Part shown: positions 1 to 8,138 of the stretch, in pieces
Numbering within the stretch: the stretch's first letter is position 1
Layout of the letters: every line of letters begins with the position of its first letter
The notes under the pieces: generated by a model
What the model was told of the DNA's origin: nothing
The model's database searches: none
What the model saw: the letters and a program-made list of their open reading frames with translations, nothing else
NCBI GenBank assembly: GCA_000333235.1
Contig: CAPN01000051.1
Coordinates: 558,001-622,000, forward strand
Length of the DNA: 64,000 bases
Reading direction: 5' to 3'
From: Pseudoalteromonas luteoviolacea B = ATCC 29581
Lineage (GTDB): Bacteria > Pseudomonadota > Gammaproteobacteria > Enterobacterales > Alteromonadaceae
Made by a program: the position numbers and the translations under genes

Positions 1-433
1 GTAATTCTTTTAACGCTTTACCCGTTAAATGTTTAATAGTTGTCCCTGTGAAATAGGCATCAAGTAAACCATTTCGACCACAATGCAAGAACCAATAGTA
101 AAGATACTCAGAATCCAAGCCACCTTTAGCTCTAACTCTATGAAGTGCTTTTTGAATTTTCATATTTGGCAAGTCTTCTTCCCAAATAGCGCATCGTCCC
201 GGCTCTCCTCCTTCACATATAATTAAGTCACCTGCTTGAATTCCATAACGGTCATTTTCGTGTTCTTCAAATTTCATTTGAGCGAGATCATCTAGCTCAA
301 AACTTCCCCATCGAACATTACTGTTGCCAAGGTAAGGTTGAAAGTCACCTTTATTCTTATTTTTATCAAGCATTTTTCCTAGGCAAGAATCAACGTAGTC
401 ACCAAGCCTTGCCTCAATCCATTTATCTGCCAT
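1..433 (-). CDS. hsdS: Type I restriction enzyme specificity subunit HsdS, 3' part missing
   Basis: HsdS is the DNA-recognition subunit of a type I restriction-modification enzyme; it tells the HsdM methylase and HsdR nuclease which sequence to read. About 144 N-terminal residues are visible before the window edge. They start MADKWIEARLGDYVD and include a target recognition domain with the usual pattern IQAGDLIICEGGEPGRCAIW followed by YLYYWFLHCG. The ATG at 431-433 overlaps the end of hsdM by 11 nt, so the two are translationally coupled. The remainder of hsdS and any hsdR lie left of the window. It was read directly from the sequence because the frame is open at the edge. Confidence 0.88.
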   Translation of the reverse strand, partial: MADKWIEARLGDYVDSCLGKMLDKNKNKGDFQPYLGNSNVRWGSFELDDLAQMKFEEHENDRYGIQAGDLIICEGGEPGRCAIWEEDLPNMKIQKALHRVRAKGGLDSEYLYYWFLHCGRNGLLDAYFTGTTIKHLTGKALKEL

Positions 434-1985
434 AGCCTAACACCTCCAAGTTTTGACGAATTGCTTTATCTAACTCTTCAGCTTGTTCCATTTGGCTATA
501 TAAGGTCTGACTTAATTCTTTCATTTTAACTTCAAAAGGAATGCCATCATCTTCTAATTCAGCAGCACCAACGTAACGACCCGGTGTTAATACAAAGTCG
601 TTAGCTTTAATTTCTTCTAATGTGGCTGACTTGCAAAAGCCTGCGATATCTTGGTATTTGCCATCTTTTTTCTCACCTCGCCATGCGTGATACGTTTTGG
701 CAATTTCAGCGATATCGTCTGTGGTTAATTCTTTATGAACACGGCTGACCATAGTGCCCATTTCACGGGCATCGATAAACAAGGTTTCACCTTGACGGTC
801 ACGATAACCAAGTTCGGTATTCTCTTTTTTGCTTTTGGTGATAAACCACAAACAGACAGGAATTTGCGTGGTGTAGAAAAGCTGCCCCGGTAGTGCAATC
901 ATGCAATCAACCAAGTCGTTCTCGATAATTTTCTGGCGAATTGTGCCTTCACCACCAGTATTAGAACTCATTGAACCATTGGCTAGTACAAAACCTGCGG
1001 TGCCGTTTTCGCTCAGCTTTGAGATCATGTGCATGATCCACGCGTAGTTAGCATTGCCTGTTGGTGGCACTTCATAGCCTGACCAACGAGGATCGTCAAC
1101 TAGCTCGTTGTCTGCACGCCATTGCTTCTGGTTGAACGGTGGATTACTTAAAATAAAATCGGCTTTTAAATCGGGATGCTGATCTTTAAAGAAAGTGTCA
1201 CCTGCAACATCACCTAAATTACCGTTAATACCACGCACAGCAAGGTTCATTTTGGCTAATTTATGAGTTGTGCTTGTGTATTCCTGCCCATAAATTGATA
1301 TGTTTTTCTTACTGCCTTTGTGGCTATCAATAAACTTAAGCGATTGAACAAACATACCGCCACTACCACAGCATGGGTCGTATATCTTACCTTTGTAGGG
1401 TTCAAGCATTTCCGCAATCAAGGTTACTACCGATTTTGGTGTGTAGAATTCACCACCACCTTTACCTTCGTTTGCAGCAAATTTACCTAAAAAGTACTCG
1501 TAAACACGACCTACCAAATCTTCTTCGGTCATATGACATTCGTTGGCAATCGTGTCGATGTTATTGATGGTATCGATAAGTGCAGCAAGCTTGCTTACAT
1601 CAAGCCCTAAACGTGAAAAGTAGTTATCTGGTAATGCGCCTTTTAGTGATGCATTGTTTTTCTCCACCGTATGAAGTGCAGTATCTATTTTTACCGCGAT
1701 GTCATCTTGCTTGGCTTGTTTTTGAATAAACGACCAACGGGCTTCTTCTGGAAGATAAAACACATTGTCTTTGGCATAAAACTCAACCATATCAACGTAG
1801 TCACCCATTCCATCGGCAATTAGCTTTTCACGTTGCTTTTCAAACTTATCGCTAATGAACTTTAAGAAGATAAGACTCAGTACAATATGCTTGTATTCCG
1901 ATGATTCAACACTGCCACGAAGCTTATTTGCCGCATCCCATAGCGACTCTTCGAATCCGATTTCTTTCTTGTTAGCTTTTGCCAT
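423..1985 (-). CDS. hsdM: Type I restriction-modification DNA methyltransferase HsdM
   Basis: This is the N6-adenine methyltransferase subunit of a type I system, 520 aa, normal length. The HsdM N-terminal helical domain covers about residues 10-150. The SAM-binding motif I DPCCGSGG is at 203-210 and the catalytic NPPF is at 281-284, so the enzyme looks active. It sits 12 nt downstream of the WYL regulator gene and overlaps hsdS, giving the order regulator-hsdM-hsdS on the minus strand. A purine-rich AGGA lies about 10 nt before the ATG. As transposon cargo its probable role is defence against phage and plasmids, protecting the host and the element. Confidence 0.95.
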   Translation of the reverse strand: MAKANKKEIGFEESLWDAANKLRGSVESSEYKHIVLSLIFLKFISDKFEKQREKLIADGMGDYVDMVEFYAKDNVFYLPEEARWSFIQKQAKQDDIAVKIDTALHTVEKNNASLKGALPDNYFSRLGLDVSKLAALIDTINNIDTIANECHMTEEDLVGRVYEYFLGKFAANEGKGGGEFYTPKSVVTLIAEMLEPYKGKIYDPCCGSGGMFVQSLKFIDSHKGSKKNISIYGQEYTSTTHKLAKMNLAVRGINGNLGDVAGDTFFKDQHPDLKADFILSNPPFNQKQWRADNELVDDPRWSGYEVPPTGNANYAWIMHMISKLSENGTAGFVLANGSMSSNTGGEGTIRQKIIENDLVDCMIALPGQLFYTTQIPVCLWFITKSKKENTELGYRDRQGETLFIDAREMGTMVSRVHKELTTDDIAEIAKTYHAWRGEKKDGKYQDIAGFCKSATLEEIKANDFVLTPGRYVGAAELEDDGIPFEVKMKELSQTLYSQMEQAEELDKAIRQNLEVLGYGR

Positions 1986-1997
1986 GTGTCTAAATTC

Positions 1998-2873
1998 CTA
2001 TAAATCTTGAAATCCGGGGGCTAAAGTCAAATTCCCTGCCCCAGATATTAAATGTTTGTTGTTGAGATAAAGCTGATATTCATTGCCGTTAAGGTCTGCA
2101 TTGTTTGAACAATCCACGTTCCAACGTCTTAACAAATAACCAGTAAGCGCAGCTCTTGCTTTAATTGTCATACTGCCGTCTACCATGCCGTAGTCGAGTG
2201 CAATTGCAGTAGGATATTGAATATTCTTTGGATGTGGTACTAGCTCTAGTGAAATGAATGTATTCCAATCGGTATCTTGTTCTTTGCTTTCGTGCTCTTT
2301 TGATAAATCAGACATCACTGTTGCTTTTGTAATCCGAGTTAATACAAAGTCGCGAAATTCTTTTGATTTTCTGCAATAAGCACGAACATGCCAGCGAAGG
2401 CCGTTATCTACAATCGAATGCGGAACGATATCTCTCGAACCCGAACCGCTGCTTAGAGATGTATAAATAATATTGACTACTTTGTTTAGAAATATCGCTT
2501 GAGATATTCGAGCAACGATCATCAAGTCAGGAACATTTAAAGCACTTGGAGCTTCAACCGGAAATTTTGTATCGCTAATCGCATCAAATCCATCTGATAT
2601 CTCATTGGCGAGTTTTACTAGTGTCTTACGCGGGTCATGATTGAAGAGTGGTTTAAACTTTGACTCTACAACGTACTGTTTTTCAGTTGTGTTATACGTG
2701 AGGTTTTTAGGTGCTAACTGTTTATAAAGAGCTAAGTCTCTGGAAGCAGCGGCAGTACCGCATTCGAAGCGTTGTATAATTTCGTTACGCGTTACTGAGC
2801 TTGTGAACATCAATTTAAAATCAATGAAAGCGAGACGTTGTTTTTGTGCGTAATTGACGTTTTCTAGTTCCAT
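1998..2873 (-). CDS. WYL-domain transcriptional regulator (BrxR/CapW-like)
   Basis: A 291-aa protein with an N-terminal winged helix-turn-helix (about 10-70), a WYL domain (about 131-182, with RWHVRAYC standing for the WYL signature and a following FVLTRI strand), and a C-terminal extension. The size and order match the BrxR/CapW group, homodimeric repressors often found upstream of phage defence operons. It is the first gene of the hsdM-hsdS operon, so it probably represses the restriction system and itself until a signal is sensed. The ligand is unknown. The ATG has no Shine-Dalgarno sequence and a TATAAT box ends 7 nt upstream of it, which suggests a leaderless mRNA. Confidence 0.8.
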   Translation of the reverse strand: MELENVNYAQKQRLAFIDFKLMFTSSVTRNEIIQRFECGTAAASRDLALYKQLAPKNLTYNTTEKQYVVESKFKPLFNHDPRKTLVKLANEISDGFDAISDTKFPVEAPSALNVPDLMIVARISQAIFLNKVVNIIYTSLSSGSGSRDIVPHSIVDNGLRWHVRAYCRKSKEFRDFVLTRITKATVMSDLSKEHESKEQDTDWNTFISLELVPHPKNIQYPTAIALDYGMVDGSMTIKARAALTGYLLRRWNVDCSNNADLNGNEYQLYLNNKHLISGAGNLTLAPGFQDL

Positions 2874-2880
2874 CTAACTT

Positions 2881-2886
2881 ATTATA
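2881..2886 (-). promoter_or_regulatory. Candidate -10 box for the WYL-hsdMS operon
   Basis: A perfect TATAAT on the minus strand ends 7 nt before the regulator ATG, so transcription would start at or near the start codon. No good -35 hexamer is seen at 16-18 nt, so the promoter may depend on an activator or the box may be fortuitous. Confidence 0.35.
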
Positions 2887-2947
2887 CTAATTACGTATTT
2901 GAGCTAGTGTGTATCATTTTGATAATCACGTCAATGTCCAGATAAAA

Positions 2948-2972
2948 GAAAAGGGCCAGTTAAGTCCTTTTC
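2948..2972 (-). terminator. Weak intrinsic terminator after the 125-aa gene
   Basis: A 7-bp inverted repeat GAAAAGG/CCTTTTC with an 11-nt loop is followed on the minus strand by an interrupted T-run (TTTTCTTTTATC). It would separate the small gene from the WYL operon downstream. Confidence 0.45.
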
Positions 2973-2985
2973 GTTTATCTTTTGA

Positions 2986-3363
2986 CTAAGAGAGATATTT
3001 CATAATCAAAATATCTCGTGGATTCATCAATGTTTGCCGCATTTTGAGCCAATCTAAACCAGACAGCGTAACGTACTCTACCTCACCGCAACTCACATAT
3101 TGAGAGCCGGATTTTGTTATAAATCGAGTGTTTTGATTAGATGAAATTTGAATCGGTGATGAAATCACAACATCATCATGCGAAAACCTTAGTGTTTCAT
3201 CGAGTTCGACAAAGCCGTGAAGTACTTGCGCCATTTCTATCAGCTCTCCATCTTGTTTATCTACAACTGACACAACAGTTACTTCACGGAGATATGTTTT
3301 TAATGTGTCGATCTGAAAATCACTATATTCAGAATTAGATTGATTATTATCTATATGTTCCAT
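2986..3363 (-). CDS. Uncharacterised 125-aa protein in the transposon
   Basis: I do not recognise this protein. It is acidic at the N-terminus (MEHIDNNQSNSEYSD), has no membrane segment and no obvious catalytic motif, and looks like a small mixed alpha/beta protein (strands near TVVSVVDKQ, DDVVISSPIQI and YVSCGEVEYVTL). The frame is open 20 codons further upstream, but the first ATG overlaps a TATAAT box and cannot be transcribed from it. The chosen ATG has GAGG 8 nt upstream. That Shine-Dalgarno sequence lies in the arm of an 11-bp hairpin. Its place between the dead HsdM-like gene and the restriction operon suggests a regulatory or accessory part, but no function is assigned. Confidence 0.6.
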   Translation of the reverse strand: MEHIDNNQSNSEYSDFQIDTLKTYLREVTVVSVVDKQDGELIEMAQVLHGFVELDETLRFSHDDVVISSPIQISSNQNTRFITKSGSQYVSCGEVEYVTLSGLDWLKMRQTLMNPRDILIMKYLS

Positions 3364-3369
3364 GTCGCT

Positions 3370-3409
3370 TACCTCTTCTACTTGAACATTAAGTTTTATA
3401 GAAGAGGTA
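3370..3409 (-). promoter_or_regulatory. 11-bp inverted repeat that buries the Shine-Dalgarno of the 125-aa gene
   Basis: TACCTCTTCTA at 3370-3380 and TAGAAGAGGTA at 3399-3409 are perfect inverted repeats with an 18-nt spacer. In the minus-strand transcript the arm nearer the ATG contains the AGAGG ribosome binding site, so folding would block translation. It could instead be a protein-binding dyad. Confidence 0.6.
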
Positions 3410-3421
3410 GCCAATCTTGTC

Positions 3422-3427
3422 ATTATA
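3422..3427 (-). promoter_or_regulatory. -10 box for the 125-aa gene
   Basis: A perfect TATAAT on the minus strand. A start about 7 nt downstream gives a leader of some 50 nt that contains the whole 11-bp hairpin and then the ATG at 3361-3363. No strong -35 is visible. Confidence 0.45.
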
Positions 3428-3488
3428 CAAATATGTATAAAAACAATAGGTTGAGAGTTAATTCATTGATAATGAATGACAATTATTC

Positions 3489-4880
3489 TTAAATTTTTTT
3501 CATTAATTTGTCGAATAACTGATTCGTGTTACTTTGAATTAAAGTAAGTTCGTCAATTAACTCATCAATCGAAGTTGGATCTATAATCTTTTTGCTTCTG
3601 CTTATGTAAGCTGCAACGTTTAAAGAGAAATTAGATTCATTTGTGGTTTCATCAATCAGACTTAACTTTTCAATTTGCCCATTGGTTATTACTTGGCAAA
3701 TGTCAGGAATGTTTTTCCGTGCAGCGAGAATATTTGCTATTTCATCTTCACGAATTAGTCTGTTGCGCTTGATATCACGATTGAAATAAGAAGATGCATC
3801 AATGAACACAATATCATCGGTTTGTTTATTTTTACGAAGAACTAAGGCGAACAAATCAACTGTTCTTGCACTTATTAAGCTAGTGGGTAGCTGAATAATT
3901 GCATCAACGAAATTGTTTTCAATAAGGTATTTGCGAGACTTAGCCTCTTCTATACGTTGCAATGCGCCTCGCCCTACAAATGCTATTGCAATGCCCGTTT
4001 CGTTAATTGACCAGATGAGGTGTTGAAGAAGTGCATGATCGTTATATTGAGATGAAATTATATCCAGATCTATTCTTTTGGGGTCATAGTGGCCGCTCAA
4101 CGATCCGCCTTCTCTAGACTTTTTGACTTTGGCACCCGATGATTTTCTAATGGCAGTTGGCTCATATAGTGCAAACGCTAAGTCAAAAGCAGAGGGTTTT
4201 ATAAATGGAGTACTATTGAGTGAATAACTCTGGCTCACTACACAATCGTCATTCCCGGCTAGCACAAACTTGTGTACAAGATAGTAAGGGTTTTGAAGCA
4301 GACTTTCAGTAGTAAAGTGCCAATGTGGGTTTAATTGCGCGAGATAATTGCTCAACTCACCTGTCGAAGCCATTGCATCATATACAGCTAATTCTTCATT
4401 ACTTTTTACGATACTTGCTATCAATCTAGAAAAATCATCGGGCCGCAGTTGAAAATCAAAACCTTTCGCATCACTGTGGATCAATTCATAAACTTTTGGT
4501 TCTTGCAACAATTTAAGAGTTTGTTCGTATAATGTAATTGATTCGAAACGCGTCAACTTACGTAAGTCAAACGCTTCTTGTATCTCATAGAATCTACTCA
4601 GGAGCTTATTGATTTTTGCATCATTACAATGAGTTATTGCTTGTTTTGCAACTAACTGTTCAGATTCAGTGAAATCAAACTTTTCAACGTCAATTGACTT
4701 AATATCATCAAAATCTTGTAGGTTCGTTAAGAACCTCTGGTATTTACCTTGCTCTGTGATGGCAAGTAACTCAAAAGTTAACAGGGCTAGAAAAGAAAGT
4801 CTTTCATCTAAATTGGCTGGCAACAAATCGCTGTCTTTATAAGCCTCTACAAATTTTACTGCTAATTCGTTAGTCATCAT
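3489..4880 (-). CDS. Catalytically dead HsdM-like protein
   Basis: A 463-aa protein with the fold order of a type I methylase subunit: an N-terminal helical region, a methylase-like core, and the HsdM-type stretch ENNFVDAIIQLPTSLISAR (about 321-339). The SAM motif I has decayed to DAMASTGEL (168-176, expected DPxxGSGG). Where NPPF should stand there is YEPT (239-242). It should neither bind SAM well nor methylate. It overlaps the upstream HsdS-like gene by 4 nt (ATGA), so the two are made together and probably form a DNA-binding complex. Compared with the intact HsdM in the same window it is shorter and strongly diverged. Suggested roles are DNA recognition without modification, in target choice, element immunity or regulation; all are inference. 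Confidence 0.72.
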   Translation of the reverse strand: MMTNELAVKFVEAYKDSDLLPANLDERLSFLALLTFELLAITEQGKYQRFLTNLQDFDDIKSIDVEKFDFTESEQLVAKQAITHCNDAKINKLLSRFYEIQEAFDLRKLTRFESITLYEQTLKLLQEPKVYELIHSDAKGFDFQLRPDDFSRLIASIVKSNEELAVYDAMASTGELSNYLAQLNPHWHFTTESLLQNPYYLVHKFVLAGNDDCVVSQSYSLNSTPFIKPSAFDLAFALYEPTAIRKSSGAKVKKSREGGSLSGHYDPKRIDLDIISSQYNDHALLQHLIWSINETGIAIAFVGRGALQRIEEAKSRKYLIENNFVDAIIQLPTSLISARTVDLFALVLRKNKQTDDIVFIDASSYFNRDIKRNRLIREDEIANILAARKNIPDICQVITNGQIEKLSLIDETTNESNFSLNVAAYISRSKKIIDPTSIDELIDELTLIQSNTNQLFDKLMKKI

Positions 4881-5509
4881 TGCTTCACCATCTCAGTTAT
4901 TAACCCGGCTACTTGGTTTTTTCTTGCTTCTATTAGTTGATGATATTTTTCAAATTCTTCATTTACGCTCAATATATACTCAATGAAATTCGTGCCATTT
5001 TCGTCAGAAAGGTCAGGTATCGGAAGCTTCTCTATTGTCGCCTTGCTTAAAGTGCTTTGATAATTCCCACCAGAGTTTGCGTTTAACCATTCCCTAGCAA
5101 AATCAGACTCTAGATAAGCCTTTAGGAAGCTACTAGTAATGTTGGCAAATTGTAATTTCGGTTTGATTACCAAAAAATGTTGGGTACATATAACTTTCTC
5201 CGGCACATTTTTTAGTAAAACTAAATGTTTTTCTTTCCCCTTAGCAATCATGATCAAATCTCCATCACTTAGACAATCCACTTTTCTAGTTGTGTTTAAT
5301 TCAGTCTGAGTTAATTGCTCAAAATCAACGGTTGCTTTGCCTTTTTCAAAAATAACATCGCCAATCTGGATCACCTTGTAGCCTTCTTTATCAGCCTTTT
5401 TTATGGCCCCTCGGAAAGAACGCCCTGTTGAAATGTCTGCATACTGTGAGAGTTGTTCGTTTTTCATTTTATTATCAAACTCATATTTACATACTGAGAA
5501 ATGTAGCAT
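4877..5509 (-). CDS. HsdS-like protein with a single target recognition domain
   Basis: A 210-aa protein, about half of a normal two-domain HsdS. It has one target recognition domain (QLSQYADISTGRSFRG, then YKVIQIGDV and LSDGDLIMIAKGKEKH) followed by the conserved helix region (STLSKATIEKLPIPDLS, then a long C-terminal helix from about 170). Half-size HsdS proteins usually dimerise to read a palindromic or bipartite site. The gene is first in a two-gene operon with the dead HsdM-like gene and is divergent from tnsA across 80 bp. The first ATG is used here; an ATG 14 codons later (MKNEQ) is equally possible because neither has a strong ribosome site. Confidence 0.75.
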   Translation of the reverse strand: MLHFSVCKYEFDNKMKNEQLSQYADISTGRSFRGAIKKADKEGYKVIQIGDVIFEKGKATVDFEQLTQTELNTTRKVDCLSDGDLIMIAKGKEKHLVLLKNVPEKVICTQHFLVIKPKLQFANITSSFLKAYLESDFAREWLNANSGGNYQSTLSKATIEKLPIPDLSDENGTNFIEYILSVNEEFEKYHQLIEARKNQVAGLITEMVKQ

Positions 5510-5589
5510 TTATTCTTGACAGATTCAAAATCTTTGATCAATACTAAATGCACACTATGTAATGCAGTATAGTTAAGGAGGTTACCAGT

Positions 5590-6213
5590 GTGCCAAATAA
5601 TCAAAGAAGACAGAGCGATTTCTCTGGAAAACAAACCCGCTATTTTCCGTCAATTAAGACTGGCTTAACATTTAAGTTAGATTCAGAAGCAGAACGCACT
5701 GCGGCAAAATATCTAGAATTTGATGACAATGTTATTTCGTATCGAGCACAGCCAGCATCTGTCAAACCAGACCCTAATAAACCGTTAAGTCGATATACAG
5801 TTGACTTTGGTGTCTTACTCATTGATAAAACAAGAGAGTTAAGGGAACTAAAGATGGATTATCAGTTTGATGATCCAGACGTTTCGTTACGTCTTGATAA
5901 AGTTGATGAACGTCTCATGATGAGATACAGCCAAAAACTTGTTCGATGGAAATATAGTGATATCGACAAAGGTTCAATGGTCAGTAATTTACAACGTTTT
6001 TACCCTTACCGCAGGTTTGACTTAACTAGATTTGATCTAAAAAAAGTCGGAAAACACCTAAGGACAGTGCAAACACTGGACGACTTGTTTGGTGTGGTTT
6101 CCCATTTTAATGCCCCTCCCTCTTTTCCCTTTGCGCTTTTGGCTCAAAAAAAAGTTGTTTTTGATTTTGAATGTGAGTTTCTCCCAAGCTCTCCAGTGGA
6201 GGTGAACCTATGA
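5590..6213 (+). CDS. tnsA: TnsA-family transposase endonuclease
   Basis: TnsA cuts the 5' ends of a Tn7-like element so that it moves by cut-and-paste with TnsB. This 207-aa copy is shorter than TnsA of Tn7 (273 aa), mainly at the C-terminus where TnsC binds. The PD-(D/E)XK-type catalytic core is visible: E33/E35 in SEAER, D72 in YTVDFGV, and E86-x-K88 in RELK. Tn7 has Q-x-K at the last position, so the E is a mild difference within the nuclease fold. The start is GTG with a strong AAGGAGG 8 nt upstream. Its end overlaps tnsB by ATGA. It is first in the four-gene operon. Confidence 0.93.
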   Translation: MPNNQRRQSDFSGKQTRYFPSIKTGLTFKLDSEAERTAAKYLEFDDNVISYRAQPASVKPDPNKPLSRYTVDFGVLLIDKTRELRELKMDYQFDDPDVSLRLDKVDERLMMRYSQKLVRWKYSDIDKGSMVSNLQRFYPYRRFDLTRFDLKKVGKHLRTVQTLDDLFGVVSHFNAPPSFPFALLAQKKVVFDFECEFLPSSPVEVNL

Positions 6214-8138
6214 ATTATTTTGATCTAAAGGGTACAAAGATCATTTATGGCTCACAAAAAGGTGTGATTTTAACCGTTTTGGAAGATGAGCCACATATTG
6301 TGTTAATTCGGTACGAAAACGGAAAGTTAGGCGAGTTTGATTATGAGGACTTTTTGACGCTGCATTCTAATGGAGTAATAAGACTTCTGAAACAATGTAA
6401 TAAAGCAGTAAATGGTTTTCGCATTTCAAAAAAACATATGAAAGAAATGGAAATGCGTGAAGCATATATATTGCCGATGCTCCGCCACGATAAATGCCAC
6501 AGCCCAGAAATACGAAAACAGATAGTAACATCTGTATTTGCTACAAGAAATGATTTAGAGAGACCGGGAGATTCGACTGTTAGCCGATGGGTGCGCGATT
6601 ATCTAGAGCATGATTGCGATATCAGAAAACAAGTTTTAGGAAAAAAAGGCCGAGGAACAGGGCTGACTCCTGAAATGGAGTCTCTTATTGATAAAGTAAT
6701 ACGAAAACATTACTTGAAGCGTGAAGGGTTACACAAACGTGGAACTTACAAACAATTTGTCGCTGTGTGTAAGCGAATTGGCTATGACTACATCCCGCCA
6801 GAGAGAACATTCACAAGAAGAATAGACAAAGTTTGTCCAAAACTTGAGACAGAAAAACGAAAAGGAATTAGTGAAGCAAGAAAGGAATTCAGACTAGTAA
6901 CAGATGTAAGAGATTACCTTCAGTTTGGCGAAGAATATCAAGTCGATACTGCGCACTTCAACCTCGGTATTATTGAATATTACTTAGATCGTGTTTATTA
7001 CATCGGTACTGTGAGTATCAACTTTGTTTTTGAACCGACAAGTGGAAGTATTCCGGGGTATTCAATCCAAATTGGACAAAAAGGTGAGCAAAGTGGTTTT
7101 GTTGTTAATGCCATAACTCATGCTATGTCAATAAAACATGACCCCAATTATGTCCAAAGTGGAATTCCAAGAAGAATTTTAATGGATGCTGGCGCTGGCT
7201 ATATTGCTCAATCTACACGTTCTTTTCTTGAAGCTGCTGGATGTGAATTTGACGTTACACCCACCCGCTCTCCTTGGCTTAAAGGTGCAGTAGAGAGACT
7301 GATACGACATGTGAGAGATAATTTTTTCCGTGGTATTAAAGGTTACCTTGGAAAGTATAACCCGGATGAGTATACGGATATATCGGTAAAAAAAGCGGCT
7401 CACCTCACAATCGAACAATTTCGGACGATGTTTGCAAATTTCATTAAGGAATATCACAACACTAAGCTTGATAGACTTAATGGACTTACACCTAATCAAG
7501 CGTGGAAAAAAGGATTCAGATCTAACCCTTTGATGGATATTGATGATGTCCCTGAATTGAGGAAATACAAAGGGGAGCTTGTTAAAGGTCGTGTGCTTAA
7601 CAAAAATCAAGGCGTCTTTCATTTGGGAAATTGGTTCAATTCAACAGAATTACAGCAGTTATATTTTAAAATGCGTAAATCTAAGAAGTTCAAGGAATAC
7701 AAAGTGGACTTTTTAGTTGATCCTTTGAACGCTGATGACGTTAGCGTAATAGTCCCTTCGGTTATTTCAGGTGACCCGCTAAATATTGAGCTAATTACAG
7801 CTAATAATACTCGCAGAGTAAATGGTAAGTCGTTCTCTCAATTAAGAGCGGCTGACAAAGGCGTAGAAATTCTTGATGGCGCGACTGTTTTCGTAAGTGA
7901 TGAAAGTGAATGGACAACCTACAGAGCACCAAGAAAAACAGGAAGCCTAATTAATATTAATGCTGATCCGGTTACACCTGAAGAAGCTGAAATCGAGTTG
8001 GCTACTATGGTTGGAGCTAACACTAATCAGCAGCCAACTGAAAAACGGAATGAAGATAATAGCCCTACGAAAAAAGAGGAGCCGTTGAATGAAGTAGAAA
8101 AAGACACAAACAATTATGGAGTTAAAAAATTATGGTAG
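6210..8138 (+). CDS. tnsB: TnsB-family DDE transposase
   Basis: TnsB binds the transposon ends, cuts the 3' strands and joins them to the target. This 642-aa protein is of the Mu/Tn7 retroviral-integrase type. The catalytic triad is D246 (YQVDTAHF), D326 (ILMDAGAGY) and E362 (KGAVERL), with exactly 35 residues between the last two. HTH-like regions lie at about 70-210 and the beta-barrel at about 440-560. The last 70 residues are hydrophilic and low in complexity (EKRNEDNSPTKKEEP), a likely flexible tail for contact with TnsC. It overlaps tnsA by 4 nt and tnsC by 7 nt. Confidence 0.96.
   Translation: MNYFDLKGTKIIYGSQKGVILTVLEDEPHIVLIRYENGKLGEFDYEDFLTLHSNGVIRLLKQCNKAVNGFRISKKHMKEMEMREAYILPMLRHDKCHSPEIRKQIVTSVFATRNDLERPGDSTVSRWVRDYLEHDCDIRKQVLGKKGRGTGLTPEMESLIDKVIRKHYLKREGLHKRGTYKQFVAVCKRIGYDYIPPERTFTRRIDKVCPKLETEKRKGISEARKEFRLVTDVRDYLQFGEEYQVDTAHFNLGIIEYYLDRVYYIGTVSINFVFEPTSGSIPGYSIQIGQKGEQSGFVVNAITHAMSIKHDPNYVQSGIPRRILMDAGAGYIAQSTRSFLEAAGCEFDVTPTRSPWLKGAVERLIRHVRDNFFRGIKGYLGKYNPDEYTDISVKKAAHLTIEQFRTMFANFIKEYHNTKLDRLNGLTPNQAWKKGFRSNPLMDIDDVPELRKYKGELVKGRVLNKNQGVFHLGNWFNSTELQQLYFKMRKSKKFKEYKVDFLVDPLNADDVSVIVPSVISGDPLNIELITANNTRRVNGKSFSQLRAADKGVEILDGATVFVSDESEWTTYRAPRKTGSLININADPVTPEEAEIELATMVGANTNQQPTEKRNEDNSPTKKEEPLNEVEKDTNNYGVKKLW

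Noticed and set aside
2926-2933. TCACGTCA as a further TnsB site
   Set aside because: A single near match (7 of 8) in a promoter region with no companions; expected by chance.
3461-3488. A Fur-box-like stretch (GATAATGAATGAC and neighbouring AT-rich bases) near the HsdM-like stop
   Set aside because: It matches the Fur palindrome only in part, lies in AT-rich DNA upstream of a gene with no iron link, and is not placed on a convincing promoter.
5510-5589. Possible transposon end between the HsdS-like gene and tnsA
   Set aside because: No inverted copies of TCAYRTTA or clustered repeats were found here; the segment looks like a divergent promoter region.
7179-7622. 147-aa open frame on the opposite strand of tnsB
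   Set aside because: It lies wholly inside tnsB in another frame with no ribosome site and no family resemblance, so it is a shadow of the real gene.
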